DNA of 64,000 bases from Mesorhizobium sp. Root552 (GTDB taxonomy: Bacteria; Pseudomonadota; Alphaproteobacteria; Rhizobiales; Rhizobiaceae): assembly GCF_001427285.1 (NCBI RefSeq), contig NZ_LMFV01000061.1, positions 128,104 through 192,103 on the forward strand. The letters are read 5' to 3'. The position numbers and the translations under genes were made by a program. Each line of letters starts with the position of its first letter. Within the stretch, counting starts at the first letter, position 1. The notes beneath the pieces were generated by a model, which was not told the DNA's origin, made no database searches, and saw only the letters and a list, made by a program, of their open reading frames with translations. Of the stretch, positions 57,278 to 64,000 are shown piece after piece.

Positions 57278-57315
57278 GGCAAGCTGCTTTCACAAAGGAC
57301 GATCACAGGGGACGA

Positions 57316-57666
57316 TCACAGGGGAAGGTCGAGGGCCTTGGCGATGATATCATCGCCGAAGCGCTCGACATAGAGCGCACCTTCCACGGTGCGGCGGATC
57401 AGGACGTTGCGCTTGTCCTTCTCGTCGCGATGGCGCGACACCAGCTTCATCGCTCCCATCGTGTCGAGAGCGCGCGTAATCACCGGCTTGGTGACGTTGA
57501 GCTTGGCGGCCAGTCCGCGCACCGTGTGCGGCGGCGGGTCGAGATAGATCGTGAACAGGATCGCCATCTGGCGCATGGTCAGGTCTGGCGCATCGTCCTT
57601 GACCGCGTGCAGCGCCACCTGCTGCCACAGCCGCAATGCCTGGATCGGACGCATGGTAATCGACAT
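57316..57666 (-). CDS. MarR family winged-helix regulator
   Basis: A 116-residue regulator with the winged helix in TMRQMAILFTIYLDPPPHTVRGLAAKLNV (split over about 30-58), the recognition helix TKPVITRALDTMGAMKLVS, and the wing RHRDEKDKRNVLIRRTV. It lies upstream of the NlpC/P60 gene with 38 bases between them and could control it. The ligand is unknown. Confidence 0.88.
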   Translation of the reverse strand: MSITMRPIQALRLWQQVALHAVKDDAPDLTMRQMAILFTIYLDPPPHTVRGLAAKLNVTKPVITRALDTMGAMKLVSRHRDEKDKRNVLIRRTVEGALYVERFGDDIIAKALDLPL

Positions 57667-57754
57667 CCGTCCACTATCGCGGCAAATTGTTTCGGTTCCG
57701 TTTCATTCAAAGGAGCGCTGGGGTTGAATGTCCGCAGGCCGTCCTTACCTGAAT

Positions 57755-59119
57755 TCACCCGAAGCGATCGACGATCACCTTTTCCAGCGCCCTTATGCCT
57801 TGCGCCTCGCCGCCGGCAGGTCCATGCGGGCGATCGACCGGGTTCCAGGCAAAGATGTCGAAATGCACCCAGGCGTGCGTCTTTTCGACAAAGCGTTTCA
57901 GGAACAGCGCCGCCGTGATCGAACCGGCAAAACCGTCGCTGGTGACGTTGTTCATGTCGGCGATCTTCGACGACAGCTTGGCATCATAGGCACGCCACAA
58001 CGGCATGCGCCACAACGGGTCCTCCACCGCCACGGAAGCGCTGCAAATATCCGAGGCCAGCTTTTCGTCGTCCGTATAGAAAGGCGGCAGGTCCGGCCCG
58101 AGCGCCACCCGCGCGGCTCCCGTCAGGGTCGCCATGTCGACCAGCATCTGCGGCTCGTCCTCGTCGGCCAGCGTCAGCGCATCGGCAAGGACCAGGCGGC
58201 CCTCGGCGTCTGTGTTGCCGACCTCAACCGTGGTGCCCTTGCGGCTCATCAAAACGTCGCCGGGACGGAAGGAGTTGGCGGAAATGGAATTCTCCACCGC
58301 AGGGATAAGAACGCGCAGCCGGACCTTCAGCTTGGCCGCCATGACCATCGATGCCAGCCCCAGCACGTTGGCTGCGCCGCCCATGTCCTTCTTCATCAAT
58401 AGCATGCCGGCGGCAGGCTTGATGTCGAGGCCGCCGGTGTCGAAGCACACGCCCTTGCCGATCAAGGTCACCTTGGGGGCGGACTTGGACCCCCAGCGCA
58501 TATCGATGAGGCGCGGCGCCTGCGAAGAGGCGCGCCCCACCGCGTGGATCATCGGGAAATTCTTGCGCAGGAGATATTCGCCGGCCGTCACCCGGACGTC
58601 GGCGTCATGGATGGTTGCGAGGTCACGCACCGCCTTTTCAAGCGCATCGGGACCCATGTCGTTTGTCGGCGTATTGACGAGGTCACGCGCGAGGAAAACG
58701 CCGTCGGCAACGCGGCGCACCCTTGCCGCATCGGCGCCGGCCGGCAATCCGAAGCGCAGGGCACGGCTCGGTTTCTTGCCGTAGCGCGTAAAAACATAGC
58801 CGCCGAGGACGACCGCCAGTGCGGCCAGTTCGGGATTGTGCGGCACCGTGGCGAATTGCCAGTCTCCTTCCGGCAGAGCCTTTGCCAAGGCGCCGACTGT
58901 CAGCGCCCCCTCGCCCTTGCCGACGCCGAACAGCGCGCCGCTTACACCGCCACCCTCCCCCGGAAGGACGAGAACCTTGCCCGCTTCGCCAGAAAATCCG
59001 TTGGCCTTGGCCCAAACCACGGTGGAAAGAGAGAGCCCCGCCGTCTCCAAACTGTCCTTGGCCACAAGGTGAACCGGCAAGGCCTTGGCAAATTTGTTCG
59101 GCGCAAGCTCGACCGCCAT
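57755..59119 (-). CDS. Leucyl aminopeptidase family protein (M17)
   Basis: The 454-residue enzyme is a dinuclear metal aminopeptidase. The M17 signature NTDAEGRLVLADALTLA is present, as are GKGVCFDTGGLDIKPAAGM with the metal-binding Lys/Asp and MKKDMGGAANVLG. Length is shorter than the 500 or so of E. coli PepA but usual for the alphaproteobacterial type. It removes N-terminal residues from peptides in the cytoplasm. The gene is preceded by a 125-base gap before divergent tadD. Confidence 0.95.
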   Translation of the reverse strand: MAVELAPNKFAKALPVHLVAKDSLETAGLSLSTVVWAKANGFSGEAGKVLVLPGEGGGVSGALFGVGKGEGALTVGALAKALPEGDWQFATVPHNPELAALAVVLGGYVFTRYGKKPSRALRFGLPAGADAARVRRVADGVFLARDLVNTPTNDMGPDALEKAVRDLATIHDADVRVTAGEYLLRKNFPMIHAVGRASSQAPRLIDMRWGSKSAPKVTLIGKGVCFDTGGLDIKPAAGMLLMKKDMGGAANVLGLASMVMAAKLKVRLRVLIPAVENSISANSFRPGDVLMSRKGTTVEVGNTDAEGRLVLADALTLADEDEPQMLVDMATLTGAARVALGPDLPPFYTDDEKLASDICSASVAVEDPLWRMPLWRAYDAKLSSKIADMNNVTSDGFAGSITAALFLKRFVEKTHAWVHFDIFAWNPVDRPHGPAGGEAQGIRALEKVIVDRFG

Positions 59120-59246
59120 TTTTCCCCCTCCGACCCAAGCCCCGAGTCGGCCTCGTTAACCAACAATTAGGGTTAACAGAATATTTCTCACCAAGGGAAG
59201 TCGGCCATTCGAATGGCCGCAGCCACGAACGGAAGGTCTAGCTCCC

Positions 59247-60071
59247 ATGCCGCTCACGCGCACAAATACCGCGACATACAGGCGTTTGCTTGCAACGACA
59301 TTCGCAGTTGCCTTGATGGCTGGTGTTGCCGGGTGCGCATCGACCAGCAAGATGACCACAGGCTCGATTTCGCGATCCAGCGGCCAGCCCATCGAGACGA
59401 TGTCGACCGACCAGTTGCGCGATGCCGCGGCAAAGCTAGGAAATTCCTACGCTGCCAACCCCAACGATAAATCCACTGCGATCAAGTTCGCGACCGTGCT
59501 GCAGATGGACGGCAACGCCGACCAGTCGCTGGCGGTCATGCGCAAGCTTGCCATCGCCTATCCGAAAGACCGGGACGTCCTTGCAGCCTACGGCAAGGCT
59601 CTGGCCGCCAACGGCCAGCTTGAGCCGGCACTTGACGCCGTGCGCCGTGCGCAGACACCGGAATATCCCGATTGGCGGCTGATGTCGGCCGAAGGCGCGA
59701 TCCTCGATCAGATCGGGCAGAAGGAAGATGCGCGCCAGATCTACCGCAAGGCCCTCGACCTCAAGCCGAACGAGCCATCCATCCTGTCCAATCTCGGCAT
59801 GTCCTACGTGCTGAGCGGCGACCTCAAGACCGCCGAGACCTATCTGCGGTCAGCAACCCAGCAGCCGAATTCTGACAGCCGGGTGCGCCAGAACCTTGCG
59901 CTGGTGGTCGGATTGCAGGGCCGTTTCGAAGAGGCCGAGCAGATAGCTTCGCAGGAACTGGCGCCCGAGCAGGCGCAAGCCAACGTAACCTACCTGCGTT
60001 CGATGCTGTCGCAGCAGAACGCCTGGAGCCAGTTGAAGGCGCAGGACGGCGAAAAGCCCACCACCAACTGA
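59247..60071 (+). CDS. tadD: TadD-like tetratricopeptide lipoprotein
   Basis: This 274-residue lipoprotein has a signal and lipobox (LLATTFAVALMAGVAGCAST) and TPR units from about residue 95 to 240, such as REDAR-type EDARQIYRKALDLKPNEPSI and SGDLKTAETYLRSATQQPNS. TadD proteins help assemble the outer-membrane secretin of tight-adherence pili. It converges with tadC across a strong terminator, which supports the assignment. Whether more tad genes lie beyond cpaE cannot be seen. Confidence 0.9.
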   Translation: MPLTRTNTATYRRLLATTFAVALMAGVAGCASTSKMTTGSISRSSGQPIETMSTDQLRDAAAKLGNSYAANPNDKSTAIKFATVLQMDGNADQSLAVMRKLAIAYPKDRDVLAAYGKALAANGQLEPALDAVRRAQTPEYPDWRLMSAEGAILDQIGQKEDARQIYRKALDLKPNEPSILSNLGMSYVLSGDLKTAETYLRSATQQPNSDSRVRQNLALVVGLQGRFEEAEQIASQELAPEQAQANVTYLRSMLSQQNAWSQLKAQDGEKPTTN

Positions 60072-60130
60072 CCTTTCGACTCGGGCCTGAACAAGGCCCG
60101 GAAGCCTGCAAGCGACCAGTGAGACAAATC

Positions 60131-60168
60131 AAAAGGCCGTTCCCCGATGTCGCGGAACGGCCTTTTTG
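60131..60168. terminator. Strong bidirectional intrinsic terminator, tadD/tadC
   Basis: AAAAGGCCGTTCC (60131-60143) and GGAACGGCCTTTT (60154-60166) form a perfect 13-bp stem around a 10-base loop, followed by TTG. The A/T ends give a T run on both strands, so it can stop both convergent transcripts. Confidence 0.92.
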
Positions 60169-60188
60169 TTGTCTGGATACGCTTTCGA

Positions 60189-61226
60189 CTATTGCGGCGT
60201 GTTCGTATCAGACGATGTATTCTGCTTGTCGCCGAATACGCCGCGCTGGCTGATCTGGATGCCGGCCGGGCCGAGGATGATGGCAAAGAGAACCGGCAGG
60301 AAGAACAGGATCATCGGCACCGTAAGCTTGGGCGGAAGGGCCGCGGCCTTCTTCTCAGCCTCGTTCAGCCGCATGTCGCGACTTTCGCTGGCAAGCACGC
60401 GCAAGGCATGCGCTACCGGCGTGCCGTAGCGCTCCGCCTGGATCAGGGCCTGCGCCACCGACTTGACTGAGTCCAGACCCGTGCGCGTGGCGAGGTTTTC
60501 ATACGCCTGGCGGCGCTCTTGCAGGAACGACAGTTCCGCGTTCGTCAGCACGAACTCCTCGGCAAGCTCTACCGACTGTACGCCGATTTCGTCGGCCACC
60601 TTGCGCATGGCGGCCTCGACCGACATGCCGGATTCCACGCAGATAAGCATCAGGTCGAGCGCATCCGGCCAAGCCATCTGGATCGACTGCCTGCGTTTGG
60701 TCGCCCTGTTCGAAACGTAGAGGATCGGCGCGTAGAAACCAGCATAAGCAGAAACCACGCAAACCAGCACTTTTATCATTGTCGGCTTGTCGGCCAGGTA
60801 GCCGAGGCCAAAGATGATCAAGACAGCCAGCGCCAACCCCACGAAAGGCAGGACAAGGCGGAAGAACAGGAACTTGGTCAGCGGATTCTGCCCGCGAAAA
60901 CCCGCCACTCTGAGTTGGCGCATTGTGTTCTCGTCAGCCAGCAGGCGTCTCAGGTCGAGTTTCTCGACGATGTTGCGCATACCGACCGACTGCTCTTCGC
61001 GCAGCCCACCTCCCCTGCTGCGCTTCTCGGCATTTGCGGCCAGCCAAGCGCGCTGCTTGGCGCGCAGTTCATCGCGCTCGAGCGCTACGGATTTCATGCG
61101 AGCCTTCAGCTGATTGCCGCCGAAAGCCGGAAGCACCGTGAAAACGGTGGCGAACACGGCAATGCCGACGAGCAGGGCGATCAGGAAGGTCGGATCGGTC
61201 AGGGTCTTGATGACTTGGTCGGTCAT
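60189..61226 (-). CDS. tadC: TadC, type II secretion F-domain protein of the Flp pilus
   Basis: A 345-residue inner-membrane protein with the T2SSF domain in the C-terminal half (DALDLMLICVESGMSVEAAMRKVADEIGV) and three to four helices including VFATVFTVLPAFGGNQ at the start and the end segment PMILFFLPVLFAIILGPAGI. TadB and TadC form the platform on which the pilus ATPase works. It follows tadB by about 50 bases on the minus strand and is the last gene of this tad run. Confidence 0.93.
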   Translation of the reverse strand: MTDQVIKTLTDPTFLIALLVGIAVFATVFTVLPAFGGNQLKARMKSVALERDELRAKQRAWLAANAEKRSRGGGLREEQSVGMRNIVEKLDLRRLLADENTMRQLRVAGFRGQNPLTKFLFFRLVLPFVGLALAVLIIFGLGYLADKPTMIKVLVCVVSAYAGFYAPILYVSNRATKRRQSIQMAWPDALDLMLICVESGMSVEAAMRKVADEIGVQSVELAEEFVLTNAELSFLQERRQAYENLATRTGLDSVKSVAQALIQAERYGTPVAHALRVLASESRDMRLNEAEKKAAALPPKLTVPMILFFLPVLFAIILGPAGIQISQRGVFGDKQNTSSDTNTPQ

Positions 61227-61275
61227 GGGTGGCTGCTCATCAATTGGCTCGATATGCCAGGGTCAGGACCTGACC

Positions 61276-62289
61276 CTAGACTTCGAAGTTCATCATCTTG
61301 CGCATCACGAAAATGCCGATCGACATCCAGAAGGCCGACACACCGAGAATGAGGTGTCCCGTGCTGGTTGTGAACAACGGCATGATGTAGGTCGGGCTGC
61401 TTAAGTACACGAGTAGACCGACGATGAACGGCAGCGCGCCGATGATTGCGGCCGAAGCCTTCGCTTCCATCGACAGGGCCTGAACCTTGGCCTTCATCTT
61501 TTTCCGGTCGCGCAGCACGCGGGAAAGATTGCCCAGCGCTTCAGAAAGATTGCCGCCGGCTTGCGACTGGATCTGGATGACGATGCCGAAGAAACTTGCC
61601 TCCGTGCAGGGCATCGTTTCGGGCATGCGCAACGTCGCTTCGGGAATAGAAAGCCCCATCTGCTGGGAATCGACGATGCGCCGGAACTCGGTCTTTACCG
61701 GCTCAGGCGATTCGTTGGCAATCAGGCGAATCCCGTCGTTCAGCGGCAAGCCTGATTTCACGGCGCGAACAATGACGTCCAGCGCGTTTGGAAACTCCTT
61801 GAGAAACGCCTTCACGCGGCGGCCACGCCGAAACGAGACGAACCAGCGCGGCAAACCGAACGCGCTGACAACAAGGACGCCCGGCAGAACGATCAGCGGC
61901 AGCCCGGCCACGAAGGCGAGCAAGGTCACAACCAGGCCGCACACAACCGAATAGAGATAGAACCGCTCGATCGTCACATTCATGCCGGCCTGGCGGATCT
62001 GGACCTTGAGGGGCGGCTTCTTGACATTGACGTTCTGGGCGCGCTGCTTGTCGTCCAGTTCCTTCAACGAATCCTGCACGGACTTGCGCCGCCTCGCAGC
62101 CTCGGCCACGCGGTCGCGCGAAGCCTTAACAACCGCACGGTCTGTTTCTGCTGCCTTGATCGATTGCAGACGCTTGTCGACGTTTTTCTCGTCGCTGATC
62201 CTGCTGAACAGGAACGCATAAGCGATGGCGCCGGCGCTAAGGCCGGCAAGCAAGACGAATGCCAATACGGTACTGTCAATTCCGAACAT
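61276..62289 (-). CDS. tadB: TadB, type II secretion F-domain protein of the Flp pilus
   Basis: The 337-residue protein has an N-terminal helix (STVLAFVLLAGLSAGAIAYA), two central helices (VVCGLVVTLLAFVAGLPLIV and nearby), and the T2SSF domain with FPNALDVIVRAVKSGLPLND, a Gly/Leu-rich loop, and a closing GHLILGVSAFWMSIGIFVMR helix. It is the partner of TadC in the pilus inner-membrane platform. It starts 30 bases after cpaF. Confidence 0.93.
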   Translation of the reverse strand: MFGIDSTVLAFVLLAGLSAGAIAYAFLFSRISDEKNVDKRLQSIKAAETDRAVVKASRDRVAEAARRRKSVQDSLKELDDKQRAQNVNVKKPPLKVQIRQAGMNVTIERFYLYSVVCGLVVTLLAFVAGLPLIVLPGVLVVSAFGLPRWFVSFRRGRRVKAFLKEFPNALDVIVRAVKSGLPLNDGIRLIANESPEPVKTEFRRIVDSQQMGLSIPEATLRMPETMPCTEASFFGIVIQIQSQAGGNLSEALGNLSRVLRDRKKMKAKVQALSMEAKASAAIIGALPFIVGLLVYLSSPTYIMPLFTTSTGHLILGVSAFWMSIGIFVMRKMMNFEV

Positions 62290-62318
62290 GAATGTCAGGC
62301 CCCAGCTGCCGGGTTCGT

Positions 62319-63806
62319 TCAGTCAGCGCGCTTCTCCATCGCTTCAAGAGCGTTGGCGAGGCGCTGCTCCTCGCCGTAGTAGCGGGCGCGATCCCAGAAG
62401 TGCGGCCGGCCGATGCCGGTCGACACATGCTCGCCGACCAGACGCCCGCTCGCGTCTTCGCCCTTGATATTGTAGACGACCAGATCCTGCGTGATGATGA
62501 CATCGCCTTCGAGACCGATCACCTCGGTGATGTGCGTGATGCGGCGCGAACCGTCGCGCAGGCGGGCAGCCTGGACGATCACATCGATGGAGCCGACAAT
62601 GATCTCGCGCACCGTTTTCTGCGGCAGCGAATAACCGCCCATGGCGATCATCGATTCCATGCGGTTCAGGCATTCGCGCGGACTGTTGGAGTGGATCGTT
62701 CCCATCGAGCCGTCATGGCCCGTGTTCATCGCTTGCAAAAGATCGAACACTTCCGGTCCGCGCACTTCGCCGACGATGATGCGCTCGGGACGCATACGCA
62801 AGCAGTTCTTGACCAGGTCGCGCATCGTCACTTCGCCCTCGCCCTCAAGGTTGGGCGGGCGTGTTTCAAGGCGCACGACGTGTGGCTGCTGCAATTGCAA
62901 TTCGGCAGAGTCTTCGCAGGTGATGACACGTTCGTCGCGGTCGACATAGTTGGTCAGGCAGTTGAGCAGCGTCGTCTTGCCGGAACCCGTACCGCCAGAA
63001 ATCACGACGTTGCAGCGCACGCGGCCAATGATCTTCAGGACCTCAGCGCCCTGCGGGGAGATGGCGCCGAACTTGACCAGCTGATCAAGCGTCAGCTTGT
63101 CCTTCTTGAACTTACGAATGGTGAGCGCGGTGCCGTCAATAGCCAGCGGCGGTGCAATAACGTTGACGCGAGAGCCGTCGGGAAGACGCGCGTCGCAGAT
63201 CGGCGAGGATTCATCGACACGACGGCCAACCTGGCTGACGATGCGCTGGCAGATGTTGAGAAGCTGCTGGTTGTCGCGAAAGCGGATGCCGGTCTGCTCA
63301 ACCTTGCCGTTGACTTCGATGTAGACGTTGCGCGAGCCGTTGACCATGATATCGGCAATGTCGTCGCGCGCCAGAAGCGGCTCCAGCGGACCGTAACCCA
63401 GGACGTCGTTGCAGATATCTTCGAGCAGTTCCTCCTGCTCGGCGATCGACATCGCGAAGTTCTTGATCGCAATGATGTCGTTGACGATATCACGAATTTC
63501 TTCGCGCGCGCTTTCGGGGTCGAGCTTGGCAAGCTGCGACAGGTCGATCGTGTCGATCAGCGCCGCAAAGACCTGGCTCTTCGTATCGTAGTAGCTTTCG
63601 TTGCGCTCGCGCTGGGCAGACCTTGGCTCCGGGGCCATCGGCGGGGCTTCCACGGTGCGGCGCGGCGCTGCCGATGCGCTCGCCTCCACCGGCTTGGCTG
63701 CAACCAGCGCGGCCGCCCCGTCATTCGTCTTTTGCGGCGGAGATGCAGGAGCCGGCCGCGGTGTCACCGGCCTGCCGGCATCGTCGTTGCCTCTTTTGCC
63801 AAACAT
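62319..63806 (-). CDS. cpaF: CpaF/TadA pilus assembly ATPase
   Basis: The 495-residue secretion ATPase powers Flp pilus assembly. The Walker A motif is [17 protein letters not shown] (about 270-286), the Asp box and Walker B region includes [20 protein letters not shown], and the His box is [20 protein letters not shown]. The first 85 residues are Ala/Pro-rich and probably flexible. The motif [17 protein letters not shown] belongs to the N-terminal domain. It is followed by tadB and tadC. Confidence 0.96.
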   Translation of the reverse strand: MFGKRGNDDAGRPVTPRPAPASPPQKTNDGAAALVAAKPVEASASAAPRRTVEAPPMAPEPRSAQRERNESYYDTKSQVFAALIDTIDLSQLAKLDPESAREEIRDIVNDIIAIKNFAMSIAEQEELLEDICNDVLGYGPLEPLLARDDIADIMVNGSRNVYIEVNGKVEQTGIRFRDNQQLLNICQRIVSQVGRRVDESSPICDARLPDGSRVNVIAPPLAIDGTALTIRKFKKDKLTLDQLVKFGAISPQGAEVLKIIGRVRCNVVISGGTGSGKTTLLNCLTNYVDRDERVITCEDSAELQLQQPHVVRLETRPPNLEGEGEVTMRDLVKNCLRMRPERIIVGEVRGPEVFDLLQAMNTGHDGSMGTIHSNSPRECLNRMESMIAMGGYSLPQKTVREIIVGSIDVIVQAARLRDGSRRITHITEVIGLEGDVIITQDLVVYNIKGEDASGRLVGEHVSTGIGRPHFWDRARYYGEEQRLANALEAMEKRAD

Positions 63807-63835
63807 GATCGACTACCCGTCCCGCCCAGCGACCG

Positions 63836-64000
63836 TTACTTGCCGCGTTTCAACTTGCCCAGAATGTTGCCCAGCCCGGCTCGCTTCTTGACCTTGATCT
63901 CGCTGCGCCCCGTCAGCACGTGAGCGATTTCGTTGATCGTGGCGACCACCGGGCTCTTTGTGTCCATCTCGCCAAGCATGCGCCCGTTGTTGGAGGCGTT
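63836..64000 (-). CDS. cpaE: CpaE-like pilus localisation protein (C-terminal fragment)
   Basis: The last 54 codons of a gene running off the right edge. The sequence NASNNGRMLGEMDTKSPVVA and INEIAHVLTGRSEIKVKKR, ending in a basic tail, fits the C terminus of CpaE/TadZ. The stop at 63836 is 30 bases before the cpaF start. CpaE-type proteins place the pilus machinery in the cell. Its position next to cpaF agrees with the usual cpaE-cpaF-tadB-tadC order. Confidence 0.8.
   Translation of the reverse strand, partial: NASNNGRMLGEMDTKSPVVATINEIAHVLTGRSEIKVKKRAGLGNILGKLKRGK

Overview
This is a contiguous, high-GC stretch of an alphaproteobacterial chromosome. The most likely source is a member of the Hyphomicrobiales close to Mesorhizobium and other Phyllobacteriaceae. 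Gene content and order point there: a coxB-coxA-ctaB-coxF-ctaG-coxC-DUF983-surf1-ispH-thrB-rnhA run, xseB-dxs-tlyA-rlmD on one strand, separate glyQ and glyS, IalB, DUF1344, DUF2007, DUF6101 and a Tad/Cpa pilus locus. GTG and TTG starts are frequent. I see no rRNA, tRNA, CRISPR, phage or transposase gene. The window is largely housekeeping.

Layout. 1-1.3 kb: the end of a DsbD-like periplasmic protein and a peroxiredoxin. 1.3-10.5 kb, minus strand: the aa3-type cytochrome c oxidase and its assembly factors, running into ispH, thrB and rnhA; it includes a 52-codon coxF-like gene. 10.8-13.8 kb: IalB, TldD and a RES/Xre toxin-antitoxin pair with a palindromic operator. 13.8-20.2 kb, minus: rRNA methyltransferases (rlmD-like, tlyA), dxs, pirin, xseB and a deacetylase-like hydrolase. 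20.2-26.6 kb: an unknown membrane protein, a RibBX-type ribB, aroC, DUF1344, a histidine phosphatase, fabI and a J-domain protein. 26.7-28.3 kb: small lipoprotein, hypothetical and broken secreted genes. 28.3-36.7 kb: pdxH, crotonase plus acyl-CoA dehydrogenase, GH25 lysozyme, ArsC-like, purD, ubiA and DUF6101. 36.9-44 kb: GlcD-type oxidase, Sua5, two unknown secreted proteins, glyS and glyQ. 44-50 kb: TPR protein, BBE oxidoreductase, a MerR regulator divergent from a metal transporter, and polyprenyl synthase. 50-55.5 kb, plus: a membrane alpha/beta hydrolase, then a tight DUF2007-methyltransferase-S49-small membrane protein-ispE-moaB run. 55.5-56.4 kb is a 0.9 kb gene-free block holding two inverted repeat pairs. 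56.4-59.1 kb: NlpC/P60, MarR, leucyl aminopeptidase. 59.2-64 kb: tadD, convergent with tadC, tadB, cpaF and the last 54 codons of cpaE, which continues past the right edge.

The genes serve respiration and heme A, isoprenoid and quinone supply (ispH, dxs, ispE, polyprenyl synthase, ubiA), cofactors (ribB, pdxH, moaB), translation and RNA modification, the cell envelope, and adhesion pili. No clearly new multi-gene system is evident. The most unusual observations are a 39-codon ORF between glyQ and glyS whose first 15 codons repeat the glyS start with synonymous changes only, an AT-rich patch inside glyS, an octamer repeat array facing its own inverted copy between ribB and aroC, several palindromic intergenic elements, and a secreted-protein gene interrupted by an amber codon.
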